Position numbers and translations under genes: made by a program. A DNA stretch of 64,000 nucleotides from Mesorhizobium sp. WSM4306 (lineage in GTDB: Bacteria > Pseudomonadota > Alphaproteobacteria > Rhizobiales > Rhizobiaceae): NCBI RefSeq assembly GCF_007003975.1, contig NZ_VFTC01000004.1, positions 124,001-188,000 on the forward strand. The letters are read 5' to 3'. The notes under the pieces are model-generated. The model saw only the letters and a program-made list of their open reading frames with translations. It was not told the origin of the DNA and ran no database searches. Below, one piece after another: positions 51,796-60,070 of this stretch (the first letter of the stretch is position 1; every line of letters starts with the position of its first letter).

Positions 51796-52875
51796 TCAGG
51801 TCGGCTCGGCGTCGCTGCGGCCCTCGAAGCGTGTCTTGCCGACATAGGCCTCGACATTGTCCTTGGTCACATAAGCCTGACTGGTATCGCTGTTGGCCGG
51901 GCCGACGAGGCCGCCGGAGAGCTTGTAAAGATACATCTGCTGCATCGGCAGGAACCCCTGCAGATAGGCCTGCTGGTCGGTGGTGAAGTTGACGTCGCCG
52001 GCCTTGATGAAGTCCAGCGTCTGGGGGAAAAGGTCAAAGCCGGCCACGGCGCCGCCTCCCTTCACCAGGCCGTATTTGTTGGACACGAAGCCGCAGGCAT
52101 AAGTGTCGGAACCGCCGGTGCCGAACATGCCGTTGACGTTCTTGTGGCTGAGATAATAGCTCTCGACGCGCGAGATTTCCGTGGCCGGATCGGGGCCGGT
52201 GTTGACGACATCATAGGTGACGCCGCTGCTGCTGTCCTTGATCGCCTGTATGTAGCCGTCGAGGCGCGGTTGCGTGTTGAGCGAGCCGGGCACGCCGATC
52301 GACAGCATGACATGGCCGCCCTTGGGGATCAGCTTCAGCCACTTCAGCGCCGAATTATAGCCCGACTGATAGAGTGGCTGGCCGACATAGGAGAGCCGCT
52401 TGTTGGGACTGCCGACCGGCACGTCGGCATTGAAGGCGATAACCGGGATGCCGGCCTGGGCGGCCATGTCGGTGGCCGCGTCGAAGGCCGTCGGATCGAC
52501 GAGGCAGACTGCGATGCCGTCGGATTTCTGAGCGATCGCCGTCTGCATGGCGCTGACCATCTCGGACACGACGTTCTTTTGCGAGCCCGTCCACTGGTAG
52601 CTGCAGCCGAAGGCGGCGCAGGCGTCCTGAATGCCGTAGACGGTCGGCGTGAAGAACTGGTCCAGCGTCACATGGCAGATGAAGTGGAACTTGTAAGGCT
52701 TCTTCGGCAGGCCGGCCGATGAATCTGCGGCCTTCGCAGCAGTGATGCCACCGGCAATTCCCGCGCCGGCCAGTCCGGCAACGCCGAGGCCGAGCTTGCC
52801 GGCGAGCGCGAAAGCGCCGCGCCGGCTCATGGCGGTATTCACCACGTCTATATGATTCTTCGTTTCGTCGTTCAT
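51796..52875 (-). CDS. Sugar-binding protein of third ABC importer, 359 aa
   Basis: MNDETKNHIDVVNTAMSRRG with a twin-arginine-like SRRGAFALAG and a long Gly/Ala hydrophobic stretch (KLGLGVAGLAGAGIAGGITA). The type I fold follows: YKFHFICHVTLDQFFTPTVY, IAQKSDGIAVCLVDPTAFDA, MAAQAGIPVIAFNADV and NGMFGTGGSDTYACGFVSNK. It is the first gene of a three-gene operon with permease and ATPase. An operator-like site lies about 60 bases upstream. Confidence 0.9.
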   Translation of the reverse strand: MNDETKNHIDVVNTAMSRRGAFALAGKLGLGVAGLAGAGIAGGITAAKAADSSAGLPKKPYKFHFICHVTLDQFFTPTVYGIQDACAAFGCSYQWTGSQKNVVSEMVSAMQTAIAQKSDGIAVCLVDPTAFDAATDMAAQAGIPVIAFNADVPVGSPNKRLSYVGQPLYQSGYNSALKWLKLIPKGGHVMLSIGVPGSLNTQPRLDGYIQAIKDSSSGVTYDVVNTGPDPATEISRVESYYLSHKNVNGMFGTGGSDTYACGFVSNKYGLVKGGGAVAGFDLFPQTLDFIKAGDVNFTTDQQAYLQGFLPMQQMYLYKLSGGLVGPANSDTSQAYVTKDNVEAYVGKTRFEGRSDAEPT

Positions 52876-52933
52876 TTGGGTCCTCCCTCTTCGTTTTGCG
52901 GGCTTACCGCTTGTATGTCATCTGGTTACATTG

Positions 52934-52944
52934 TTATATGACAA
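52934..52944. promoter_or_regulatory. FadR-type operator-like palindrome in divergent promoter region
   Basis: TTATATGACAA (one mismatch to TTGTNNNACAA). A second half-like TTGTATGTCA occurs at about 52911. It lies between the importer operon (minus) and the aldo/keto reductase gene (plus). Confidence 0.5.
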
Positions 52945-53051
52945 CTTAGGTGTCAATGGTCTTTCGACCTGGATCGACGGCGGGCCTTTCGTGGCCCGGC
53001 CGCCATAGACAAGGCCGGCACGATCGACAGCAGGGATCACAGGGAGAGAAA

Positions 53052-54092
53052 ATGGCTGAAATCGAATTCAGGGCCGTGGCGAAGAACGGTCTCAAGGTAA
53101 CGACGATCGGGCTCGGCGGCACCGGGCTGGGTAACATGTACCGTGCCGTCGACACGGACGCTGCGGTGAAGACTGTGCATGCGGCCTATGAGAACGGCAT
53201 CCGCTATTTCGACACGGCACCGGTTTACGGCTTCGGTGTCAGCGAGACAAGGCTGGGGCTCGCCATCAGGTCGCTGCCGCGCGCCGACCTCGTCATCTCA
53301 TCGAAGATCGGCTACGACCTCGTCCCGATCCCGCCCGAAGAGATGAAGCCTGCGCTGTGGGATCAACCCGGCTCCTTCCGCGCCGAGTTCGACTATTCGC
53401 GCGATGCCGTCATGCGCTCGCTTGAAGGGACGCTGAAGCGGCTCGGCACCGACTATGTCGACATGGTCTCTATCCACGATCCCGACGAAGCCATCCACTT
53501 CGGCCCCGGCGAGGATCCCTACGCCAGGAGCCGGTTTCGCGAAGCGATGGACGGCGCCTATCCGGCGCTCGACGAGTTGCGCTCGCAGGGCGTCATCAAG
53601 GCAGTCGGCGTCGGCATCAACCAATGGCAGATGCTGTCCGATTTCGTGGTCGCCGGCGCGTTCGACTATTTCCTGCTTGCCGGACGATACACGTTGCTCG
53701 AGCAGGAGCCGCTGGCGACCTTGCTGCCGCTCTGCGAGCAGCGCGGCACCAGGATCATTATCGGCGGACCGTATAATTCGGGCATCCTGGCGACGGGCGC
53801 GGTCAAGGGCGCGACCTTCAACACCAGGCCGGCGCCCGTGCCAGTGCTGGAGCGCGTGCGCCGGATCGAGGCGGTTTGTGCCCGCCATCGCGTATCGCTG
53901 CCGGCGGCAGCGCTGCAGTTCCCACTCGGCCATCCGCTCGTGTCGAGCGTCATTCCCGGCGCCCGGTCGGCGGACGAGCTCAAGCAAAACCTGGCCTATC
54001 TGGGCGAGGATATCCCACCCGGTTTGTGGATGGACCTCAGAGACATCGGATTGATTGCGCAGGGTGCCCCCTTCACGCTCGCAAGGGATTGA
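53052..54092 (+). CDS. Aldo/keto reductase, aldose (L-fucose type) 1-dehydrogenase-like, 346 aa
   Basis: MAEIEFRAVAKNGLKVTTIG, YFDTAPVYGFGVSETRLGLA with catalytic Asp/Tyr, LVISSKIGYDLVPIPP (Lys), and YVDMVSIHDPDEAIHFGPGE (His). The insertion with RAEFDYSRDAVMRSLEGTLK and the ending VIPGARSADELKQNLAYL fit the D-threo-aldose/L-fucose dehydrogenase group. It is divergent from a sugar importer, so it probably performs the first oxidation of the imported aldose. GGAGAGAAA precedes the ATG. Confidence 0.88.
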   Translation: MAEIEFRAVAKNGLKVTTIGLGGTGLGNMYRAVDTDAAVKTVHAAYENGIRYFDTAPVYGFGVSETRLGLAIRSLPRADLVISSKIGYDLVPIPPEEMKPALWDQPGSFRAEFDYSRDAVMRSLEGTLKRLGTDYVDMVSIHDPDEAIHFGPGEDPYARSRFREAMDGAYPALDELRSQGVIKAVGVGINQWQMLSDFVVAGAFDYFLLAGRYTLLEQEPLATLLPLCEQRGTRIIIGGPYNSGILATGAVKGATFNTRPAPVPVLERVRRIEAVCARHRVSLPAAALQFPLGHPLVSSVIPGARSADELKQNLAYLGEDIPPGLWMDLRDIGLIAQGAPFTLARD

Positions 54093-54129
54093 ACGAGCGA
54101 CCTAAGGCGAGCGTCGTGCGGTAGGCGCA

Positions 54130-54721
54130 TCAGCGCCGGGGCGGCGCTATTTCGACCAAATCTTGAACCAGTACCGCAACCGGTCGCGACTTCCAGGCGA
54201 TAGCTTGGCATTGCTCCACATCGATCTGGACCGCCTCAAGCAGATTAACGGCACACTGGGACACGCGGCCGGCGATGCCATGCTGGTTCACGTTGCCCGG
54301 CCTTTAAATGCCAAGGTCGCGGGGCAGCATTTCGTCGCGCGCGTAGGTGGCGACGAATTCGTCATAGCCTGTTTCAATGATGCTGACGCCCAACGCCTCG
54401 CCGATCTGGCCGATCAGATCATCGCCGAGATCCGACAGCCGGTGCCATACGAGGGGCAATTTGCCGCTTGGGCGCAAGCATATTGCCCTCGAGCCGGGCG
54501 CGGACATCGACACGCCTCGCGAGCTGATAAACGCCGATATCGCGCTCTATCGGGCTAAGGGTCGCGGCCGCAACCGCCATGAATTCTTTTCAAAGGCGCT
54601 GCAAAGTGAAATTGAAACGACCAAGCATATGGCCGATGAAATTCTCAGCGGTATCGAGCAGGGCGAATTCCACCCCTATTATCAGCCGCTCCTCAATGCA
54701 ACTTCCCTCGACATCATTGGG
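54130..54721 (+). pseudogene. GGDEF-EAL (c-di-GMP) protein remnant, truncated at both ends and frameshifted
   Basis: The frame opens without a start in RRYFDQILNQYRNRSRLPGD, then LALLHIDLDRLKQINGTLGH and ARVGGDEFVIACF (GGDEF motif intact). Near 54470 it shifts to SIGIALEPGADIDTPRELIN-like sequence ADIALYRAKGRGRNRHEFFS and the first EAL residues HPYYQPLLNATSLDIIGV, where homology ends at about 54721. The N-terminal sensor and most of the EAL domain are missing. Confidence 0.75.
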
Positions 54722-54902
54722 GTATCCTTACGACGTTGAAGCGTTCGGCGAAAAGCATGGCATATCCAGGGAAGCGGCCGAGGTGATTTTGCACACGAAC
54801 GGCCCTTCTCGGCAGAAGTGCGATAGCGCCGCCAGATCCTTCGTGGATTTCAGGAACCTCCGAGAGGCGACGGTTAAGCCGCCGGCACCGAGTATCAAAT
54901 AA
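54722..54902 (+). pseudogene. DUF3606-like fragment fused to the GGDEF-EAL remnant
   Basis: Directly after the EAL break the sequence reads YPYDVEAFGEKHGISREAAE, VILHTNGPSRQKCDSAA and FVDFRNLREATVK. This resembles a DUF3606-type helical domain (YxVxxFxxKHGISxExA...GxSRxK). It lacks its own start, so a deletion probably joined two genes. Confidence 0.5.
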
Positions 54903-54925
54903 GGAAAACCGGCCGCCAACCGCGA

Positions 54926-55010
54926 TAGGAAAGCCCGCTGCCTCCCGGCAGAAAGCAGTGGGCCAGACCGGATGCGCCGGTCTTGCAGCAGACGGCACTT
55001 CTGCTGCAGC
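54926..55010 (-). ncRNA. Candidate stress-induced small RNA (three hairpins), homologue of unit U1
   Basis: On the minus strand, CAGCAGA/TCTGCTG (54986-55006) is a perfect 7-bp stem. AGACCGG/CCGGTCT (54965-54983) is a second perfect stem. GCCCACTGC with GCAGCGGGC (54932-54964) forms the terminator, followed by TTTCC. A GGAAC-N16-TGTT promoter lies right upstream. The copy near 9.83-9.89 kb preserves the loops and compensates one base pair. No protein frame fits the segment. Length about 85 nt. Confidence 0.6.
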
Positions 55011-55015
55011 GATTC

Positions 55016-55040
55016 AACATCGCGCCTATCCAGCCGTTCC
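55016..55040 (-). promoter_or_regulatory. EcfG-type promoter of the 55-kb small RNA
   Basis: Minus strand GGAAC (55040-55036), 16 bases, TGTT (55019-55016). It shares GGCGGAACGG and AGGCGCGA with the promoter at 9798-9823. Confidence 0.65.
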
Positions 55041-55045
55041 GCCCG

Positions 55046-55083
55046 GAAAGAAAAAAGCCCGCCGCCTCCGAAAGGCAGCGGGT
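55046..55083 (-). terminator. Intrinsic terminator on minus strand
   Basis: CCCGCTGCC/GGCGGCGGG with a TTTCGGA-type loop and TTTTTTC on the minus strand. It ends an unidentified minus-strand transcript from 55090-55200, directly upstream of the small RNA promoter, as in the 10-kb array. Confidence 0.65.
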
Positions 55084-55231
55084 TATTTGGTGCTGGATGA
55101 AGGGGAGGACATCTCGGTCTGCATCAGAACGTCAAGGCATGGAGTTGGTTCCGCACCAAAATAATATCCAGAAAATTATCCCTAGACTCGAGCGCCCTTG
55201 TTGCCTCACTATTTGGCCGGGGGAAATCAAC

Positions 55232-55702
55232 GTGAGAAAAATTGGAATTTTCGCAAGTGTCGCGGCGGCCTTTGCTGCTGGCTGCACTAACACCGGGGGC
55301 TCACCGAATACCGACATAACGGCCATGAACACAGTTACGCTGTGTCATGTGCTCACGGTGAGCACGGACGAGCAATACCGCGTCCGTGTGGCTGCGCTTC
55401 TGGTCAAGCGCGGGGCAACGGCCGAGAAGTGCATGCGCCTGGTCCAGGCCGACAACGCTGTGGCGACCGGGATCGCTGTTGCGGCGGTGGGAGGCGCGGC
55501 CGTTGCCGTTGCCGCCAACAATGGCGGCGGAGGGTATTATCCGCCGCCGTCTGCCTACGGCGTCGCATGGGACCAGTTCTATGGCGCAAACTATAGCGTG
55601 ATCTGGCGTTGCCGCGACAAGGCAACAGGTCGCTTCGTGGACGATTACTACTGCGCTAGCGCGCCGATGATCGATTCCACATGGCCGGGCTGGTCGGCGT
55701 AG
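55232..55702 (+). CDS. Putative lipoprotein, 156 aa
   Basis: A GTG start behind GGGGGAAATCAAC gives MRKIGIFASVAAAFAAGCTN with lipobox AAGC. The mature part has NTVTLCHVLTVSTDEQYRVR and VAALLVKRGATAEKCMRLVQ, a Gly-rich NNGGGGYYPPPSAYG turn and C-terminal cysteines (WRCRDKATGRFVDDYYCASA). It is probably anchored in the outer or inner membrane. Two Cys pairs may form disulfides. Four bases separate it from the nuclease gene, so they are co-transcribed. Confidence 0.75.
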   Translation: MRKIGIFASVAAAFAAGCTNTGGSPNTDITAMNTVTLCHVLTVSTDEQYRVRVAALLVKRGATAEKCMRLVQADNAVATGIAVAAVGGAAVAVAANNGGGGYYPPPSAYGVAWDQFYGANYSVIWRCRDKATGRFVDDYYCASAPMIDSTWPGWSA

Positions 55703-55706
55703 GATC

Positions 55707-56531
55707 ATGGCCAAACCTCAACGCAACAATCGATCGTATCAATGGCGCAAGCGCTCCGGCGGCCGCCGCCTAGGCCGCGGGTTGGCTGCCCCACTGCCGC
55801 TCCTCTTCGTGGTTCTCGTCGCTGCCGGCGCGCTGATGTCGCAGGCGGTCACGAAGCAAAGGATCGCCTCTGACGTATCAGCCCCGTCGAACTCGACCAG
55901 CCCGCAGCCTGCCACGATCGCCGGTGTTGCCTCCGTCATCGATGGCGACACAATCGAGATTCACGGGCAACGCATTCGCTTCAACGGCATCGACGCGCCG
56001 GAGGCTGCGCAGCAGTGCGCCGACGGCAAGGGCAAGCCGTATCGTTGCGGGGCGAAGTCGGCCGCGGCTCTCGGCCAATACTTGGCTGCCTCGAGCCCAA
56101 TCAAATGCTCGTTCGTCACTTGGGATCGCTACCACCGTTTTGTCGGCGACTGCCGGCGCGCAGACGGCGCCAGCGTGGCCGCCTGGATGGTCGAACACGG
56201 TCAGGCGCTGGATTGGCCTCGTTACAGCAACGGCGCCTACAGCGCGCAGCAGGCGAGCGCGCAGGCTGCCAAGGTCGGCCTGTGGGCCGGAACGTTTCAA
56301 GCGCCTTGGGAATGGCGTGCAGCGCACGTCGAAGGCGCGGCGCCGTCGCGCGAGGCGTTCGACATCGTCAGTCGCCCGCTGGTCGCGCAGAGCGGCTACT
56401 CATGCGAGCCGCGGCGCACGTGCAAGCAGATCGGGTCGTGCGAGGAAGCCCAGTGGTATCTGCGCAACTGCTCGTGGGGCGGGAAGCTAGATCGGGACGG
56501 CGACGGGAAGGCATGCGAGACGCTTTGCTGA
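55707..56531 (+). CDS. Thermonuclease-family (SNase) protein with C-terminal excalibur motif, 274 aa
   Basis: An N-terminal membrane anchor (APLPLLFVVLVAAGALMSQA, residues 28-47) is followed by an SNase domain (about 70-205): ASVIDGDTIEIHGQRIRFNG with IDAPEA, and VTWDRYHRFVGDCRRADG, KVGLWAGTFQAPWEWR. The end holds YSCEPRRTCKQIGSCEEAQW and LDRDGDGKACETLC, an excalibur calcium-binding motif DxDxDGxxCE. SNase-like proteins cleave nucleic acids. The membrane anchor places it in the periplasm. Confidence 0.88.
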   Translation: MAKPQRNNRSYQWRKRSGGRRLGRGLAAPLPLLFVVLVAAGALMSQAVTKQRIASDVSAPSNSTSPQPATIAGVASVIDGDTIEIHGQRIRFNGIDAPEAAQQCADGKGKPYRCGAKSAAALGQYLAASSPIKCSFVTWDRYHRFVGDCRRADGASVAAWMVEHGQALDWPRYSNGAYSAQQASAQAAKVGLWAGTFQAPWEWRAAHVEGAAPSREAFDIVSRPLVAQSGYSCEPRRTCKQIGSCEEAQWYLRNCSWGGKLDRDGDGKACETLC

Positions 56532-57304
56532 TGTCTGCAGGCCCAAACAAAACGCTCGATCTGGATTTGGAACTCGACAGGTTTGCTAACCGCTCCTTTC
56601 TGGAAATTGCGGACCACGATTACGTGAGCGCGCGCCTCAGCAGCCGTTCGCGATTGCCGTCGCAATTTCTGTGGCAGGCACAGCAGGCCCTTGAAAAATA
56701 CTTCAAGTTCATTCTGCTAGTTCACCGGATCAAGGCCCCCAAAATCCTCCATGATCTGGAGCGGGCGCTGGATCTGCTTGATCAGCAATTGCCGTTCGCG
56801 CTCGATCTCTCCAATGACACAAGAGACTTCGTAAAGTTTGTGAATGGCGTTGGTCGCTGGCGATATTTGGAAGGTTCGATCGTCCTCAAAGGCCTCGAAT
56901 TGCACCAGCTGGATCGGGCTGTGTGGGAAATCCGCCGATACTGTCAGCGGCGGCTCGCGAGAACCCAAAGTGGACCAACCGCGGCCGGCGATCGAGATTT
57001 GTGTATGGCGGAATTGATCGCAGCCGCAAGCAATCGACAGGCATTTTCGATCAACGGGGAACTGGAAAGTATCGTCAGCGATCACAAGCACCCCGCCAGG
57101 AAGGCTCTCGTCTGGCAAAATCTATGTTACGGAAAAAGGCGCAGAGAGCGTCTGTTCAATGTGCCGACGCCTATGTTCATCAAGAACGCGCCGCTTTGGC
57201 TGACTCCCGACATTGTCGACGAGGTTAGTCAGTACGTCCACATCCCCGCCGATGCCAAAAAGGCATATCGCGAGCTAATCGCCGTTCGTGCAAAGGCACC
57301 ATAG
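56531..57304 (+). CDS. HEPN-domain protein, 257 aa
   Basis: Starts at an ATG that shares one base with the nuclease stop (TGATG). The region ADHDYVSARLSSRSRLPSQF, LWQAQQALEKYFKFILLVHR and APKILHDLERALDLL follows the HEPN pattern (paired helices, QALEKYLK, H-x-L). The second half (residues 150-257) is unassigned, with SDHKHPARKALVWQNLCYGK. HEPN proteins often are RNases in toxin-antitoxin or defence modules, but the RxxxxH motif is not obvious here, so RNase activity is uncertain. Confidence 0.65.
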   Translation: MSAGPNKTLDLDLELDRFANRSFLEIADHDYVSARLSSRSRLPSQFLWQAQQALEKYFKFILLVHRIKAPKILHDLERALDLLDQQLPFALDLSNDTRDFVKFVNGVGRWRYLEGSIVLKGLELHQLDRAVWEIRRYCQRRLARTQSGPTAAGDRDLCMAELIAAASNRQAFSINGELESIVSDHKHPARKALVWQNLCYGKRRRERLFNVPTPMFIKNAPLWLTPDIVDEVSQYVHIPADAKKAYRELIAVRAKAP

Positions 57305-57348
57305 ACAGCAAATCCGCTCGGCCTGCAAAATTTGAGGAAGAGCTAGAT

Positions 57349-57783
57349 ATGAAACGACGTGCTCGCATGACGACCGGTGCCTGTCTATCCGCCGTTCTCG
57401 ACTGGCTTGGCGGCGAGCTCAATCTGAACGTTCGAGCGAGCCGTGTGTTGGTGATCGACGGGCGCCTGTGGATTGAACTCTCTGGGCTACATGATCCGGA
57501 CGAACCGGATGTCGATCAATATGCCCATGCACGTGGCGTGCTTTGGTCGCGCCCAATCGTTGACGAGACCACCGCTTTGACCAAGGACGTCATTCTTCTG
57601 GTGCTGCACGTTGGCAATCCTACGCCACGCATCGACCTAGGCCCCAACTACTCGTCGACTTCGACCCCGCTGCCTTGGCAGACCCTTGCGCTAGTCCCGA
57701 CCACGGACGGCGTTGAAGGACGTAGCGTGAGCTGGGTCCGAGAGCGGTGGGGCGAAACGATGACATGGCCTTTTGACGGCTAG
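57349..57783 (+). CDS. Hypothetical protein, 144 aa
   Basis: MKRRARMTTGACLSAVLDWL then ELNLNVRASRVLVIDGRLWI and ELSGLHDPDEPDVDQYAHAR. It is a soluble alpha/beta protein with no recognised domain. It follows the HEPN gene in the same direction after 44 bases and could be part of that transcript. Confidence 0.6.
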   Translation: MKRRARMTTGACLSAVLDWLGGELNLNVRASRVLVIDGRLWIELSGLHDPDEPDVDQYAHARGVLWSRPIVDETTALTKDVILLVLHVGNPTPRIDLGPNYSSTSTPLPWQTLALVPTTDGVEGRSVSWVRERWGETMTWPFDG

Positions 57784-57835
57784 TCAGGGACCGATCTCGG
57801 TTGCGCGCCTCTCACCGCGCCTAGGAGGGAGAAGA

Positions 57836-58117
57836 ATGAAGCTGTTGGCGAAGGTGCTCGCCGCGTCTGCGTGCTTGGCCGGTTGCAGCGCGGAAGCGGA
57901 TGATGGCAGCACCTACACCCTTTATCGGGGCTCCCTCACTGGAGAGATGCGAATCCACGTAGCCACCTTCAATGCAACCGAGAGCGAAGCCTACAACCAC
58001 GAAAACTGTCAGATTGCCGCCGATCTGTTCCAGGCGCAGCCCGGTGTTCTCGTCCGGTCCTGGTGCGAGAAAGGCCGCTATCTTACTGCACCCGTCGTTT
58101 TGCTGCGGGTAAGGTGA
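57836..58117 (+). CDS. Small putative lipoprotein, 93 aa
   Basis: MKLLAKVLAASACLAGCSAE has a lipobox LAGC. The mature part TLYRGSLTGEMRIHVATFNA and YNHENCQIAADLFQAQPGVL has two Cys (NC and WC) likely bridging. Similar small exported proteins are frequent in Rhizobiales. GGAGGGAG precedes the ATG. Confidence 0.7.
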   Translation: MKLLAKVLAASACLAGCSAEADDGSTYTLYRGSLTGEMRIHVATFNATESEAYNHENCQIAADLFQAQPGVLVRSWCEKGRYLTAPVVLLRVR

Positions 58118-58343
58118 GCAACGCGATTGGTCAAAGCTGCATACCGAGGCTTGCCTCTGTCGAAGAACCTTTCTCGCGGCCGTGAGGGCGAGTCAGGCTC
58201 CGGCCAATCTTCCGTACGAACTGCAACGATCACCGACGTAAAAAAGCACCGAAATGTTGAAATATGGCACCCTTAGTCAGCGATTAATGATGAAACTCCG
58301 TAACGCGCGGGGGTGCTCCCGGTAAGCCTATACGGAGGATGAG
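58118..58343. other. Intergenic, promoter region of the TPP-enzyme operon
   Basis: A low-GC segment GTAAAAAAGCACCGAAATGTTG at about 58238-58260 may hold the promoter. No gene or strong palindrome recognised. Confidence 0.35.
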
Positions 58344-60017
58344 ATGAACGGTGCGGATCTGATTGCAGCCATCTTGAAAAAGGAGGGCGTCGAGTACATT
58401 CCCGCATTCCCCCACAGCGATATTATAGACTGCGGCGCCAAGCTTGGCATTGTCCCATTGATCGTGCGCCAGGAGCGCCACGCGCTGCATATCGCCGACG
58501 GCTACGCGCGCATGACCGGCGGACGCAAGATCTGCTGCACCACGGTGCAATATGGACCCGGATCGGAAAATGCTGTCGGAGCCGTGGCGCAGTGCTATGG
58601 CGACAACGTGCCGGTTCTGCACATGCCCGGCGGCTATGCCCGCGCCGATCAAGGGATCGCGCCGAACTACAACGCCGCGCGCAACATGCAGCTGATCAAC
58701 AAATGGTGCGAAATGGTCTATCAGGCCGACCGCATTCCGCAGATGATGCAAAACGCCTTTGCGATGCTGAAGAACGGCCGCCCCGGCCCGGTCACTTTGG
58801 AAGTGCCCATCGATATCTTCACTGAAGAGGTTGATCCTGCCCTGCTGGATTCCTACAAGCCGCAGCGGCGCTCAGCCCCGTGTGCCGATCTGGCCGATAT
58901 TGCGGAAATAGCCGATATCCTCCTAGCCGCTAAGGCCCCAGTGATCATCGCCGGTCAGGGCATCCTTTATGCCGAGGCCTGGGACGAGCTTATTGAACTG
59001 GCCGAGCTGACCGATACGCCGGTAATCTCAACTCTGAACGGGAAGAGCTGTTTTCCTGAAAATCACCCGCTTTATGTGGGCTGTGCCGGTGGCGCACGCC
59101 CCGACGGGCTAAACCGAACGCTGGAACGTGCAGACGTCTATATCGGCTTGGGCACAAGTTTTACCACCTCGGACTACATCACGCCGTTCCCGCGCGCGGG
59201 CCGCACCTTCGTGCAGCTGACGAACTGGGAAGGTGACATTTCCAAGGACTACCCGGTCGACCTGGGTGTGATCGGTGACGCCAAGCCCTCGATGAGGGCG
59301 CTGATTTCGGCGATAAAGGACAAGACAGCTGGCAAGGGTGTGGACCGCCCAGCGGTGATCAAGACCATTGCCGCCGAGAAACAGGCGTTCCTCGACAAAT
59401 TGATGCCGATGCTCACATCGGATGAGATACCGATCAGCCCTTACCGTGTCGTCTGGGATCTGATGCACACGGTTGACCGAACCAAAACTGTCCTGACCCA
59501 CGATGCGGGCAGCCCGCGCGACCAGATCACACCCTACTATGAGGCGATTGTCCCGCATGGCTACATGGGCTGGGGCAAGACCACCCAACTCGGCATGGGG
59601 CTAGGGCTGATGCAGGGCGCGAAACTGGCCAATCCGGGCTGGACCTGTGTGAACATCATGGGCGATGCGGCCATCGGCATGGTTGGCATGGACTTCGAAA
59701 CGGCCGTGCGCCTGAAACTGGGCACGCTGACCATCGTCCTGAAAAACTCAATCATGGGCGGTTACACCAAGCATCATCCGAACGCCGCGCAGCGCTATCA
59801 GATCGAGGAATTGGGCGGCGACTATGCAGCGATGGCCCGGGCCTTTGGCGGTTTCGGCGAAGAGGTATCCGACCCAGCGCAAATCGTGCCGGCCATCAAG
59901 CGCGCGCTGGAACAGAACGCAAAGGGCATTCCGGCACTGTTGCAGATCATCACCAAGGAAGAGTTGAACATGGCCAAGGCCCTTCCCGAAGGCGTCGGCC
60001 CTCACGTGCAAGTCTGA
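58344..60017 (+). CDS. Thiamine-diphosphate-dependent enzyme (acetolactate-synthase superfamily), 557 aa
   Basis: MNGADLIAAILKKEGVEYIP opens the PYR domain with the ThDP-activating Glu in IVRQERHALHIADGYARMTG. The central domain shows APVIIAGQGILYAEAWDEL. The PP domain has GWGKTTQLGMGLGLMQGAKL and the ThDP/Mg motif GDAAIGMVGMDFETAVRLKL ending in LKNSIMGG (GDA...N). Family members include acetolactate synthase, glyoxylate carboligase, oxalyl-CoA decarboxylase and sulfoacetaldehyde acetyltransferase; I cannot assign the substrate. It begins a + strand operon with two dehydrogenases. Confidence 0.85.
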   Translation: MNGADLIAAILKKEGVEYIPAFPHSDIIDCGAKLGIVPLIVRQERHALHIADGYARMTGGRKICCTTVQYGPGSENAVGAVAQCYGDNVPVLHMPGGYARADQGIAPNYNAARNMQLINKWCEMVYQADRIPQMMQNAFAMLKNGRPGPVTLEVPIDIFTEEVDPALLDSYKPQRRSAPCADLADIAEIADILLAAKAPVIIAGQGILYAEAWDELIELAELTDTPVISTLNGKSCFPENHPLYVGCAGGARPDGLNRTLERADVYIGLGTSFTTSDYITPFPRAGRTFVQLTNWEGDISKDYPVDLGVIGDAKPSMRALISAIKDKTAGKGVDRPAVIKTIAAEKQAFLDKLMPMLTSDEIPISPYRVVWDLMHTVDRTKTVLTHDAGSPRDQITPYYEAIVPHGYMGWGKTTQLGMGLGLMQGAKLANPGWTCVNIMGDAAIGMVGMDFETAVRLKLGTLTIVLKNSIMGGYTKHHPNAAQRYQIEELGGDYAAMARAFGGFGEEVSDPAQIVPAIKRALEQNAKGIPALLQIITKEELNMAKALPEGVGPHVQV

Positions 60018-60070
60018 AATCGCACCAGCCCTGCCTGCCTCCGGCAGGGCCTTTGTCTTTGCGGGATGAT

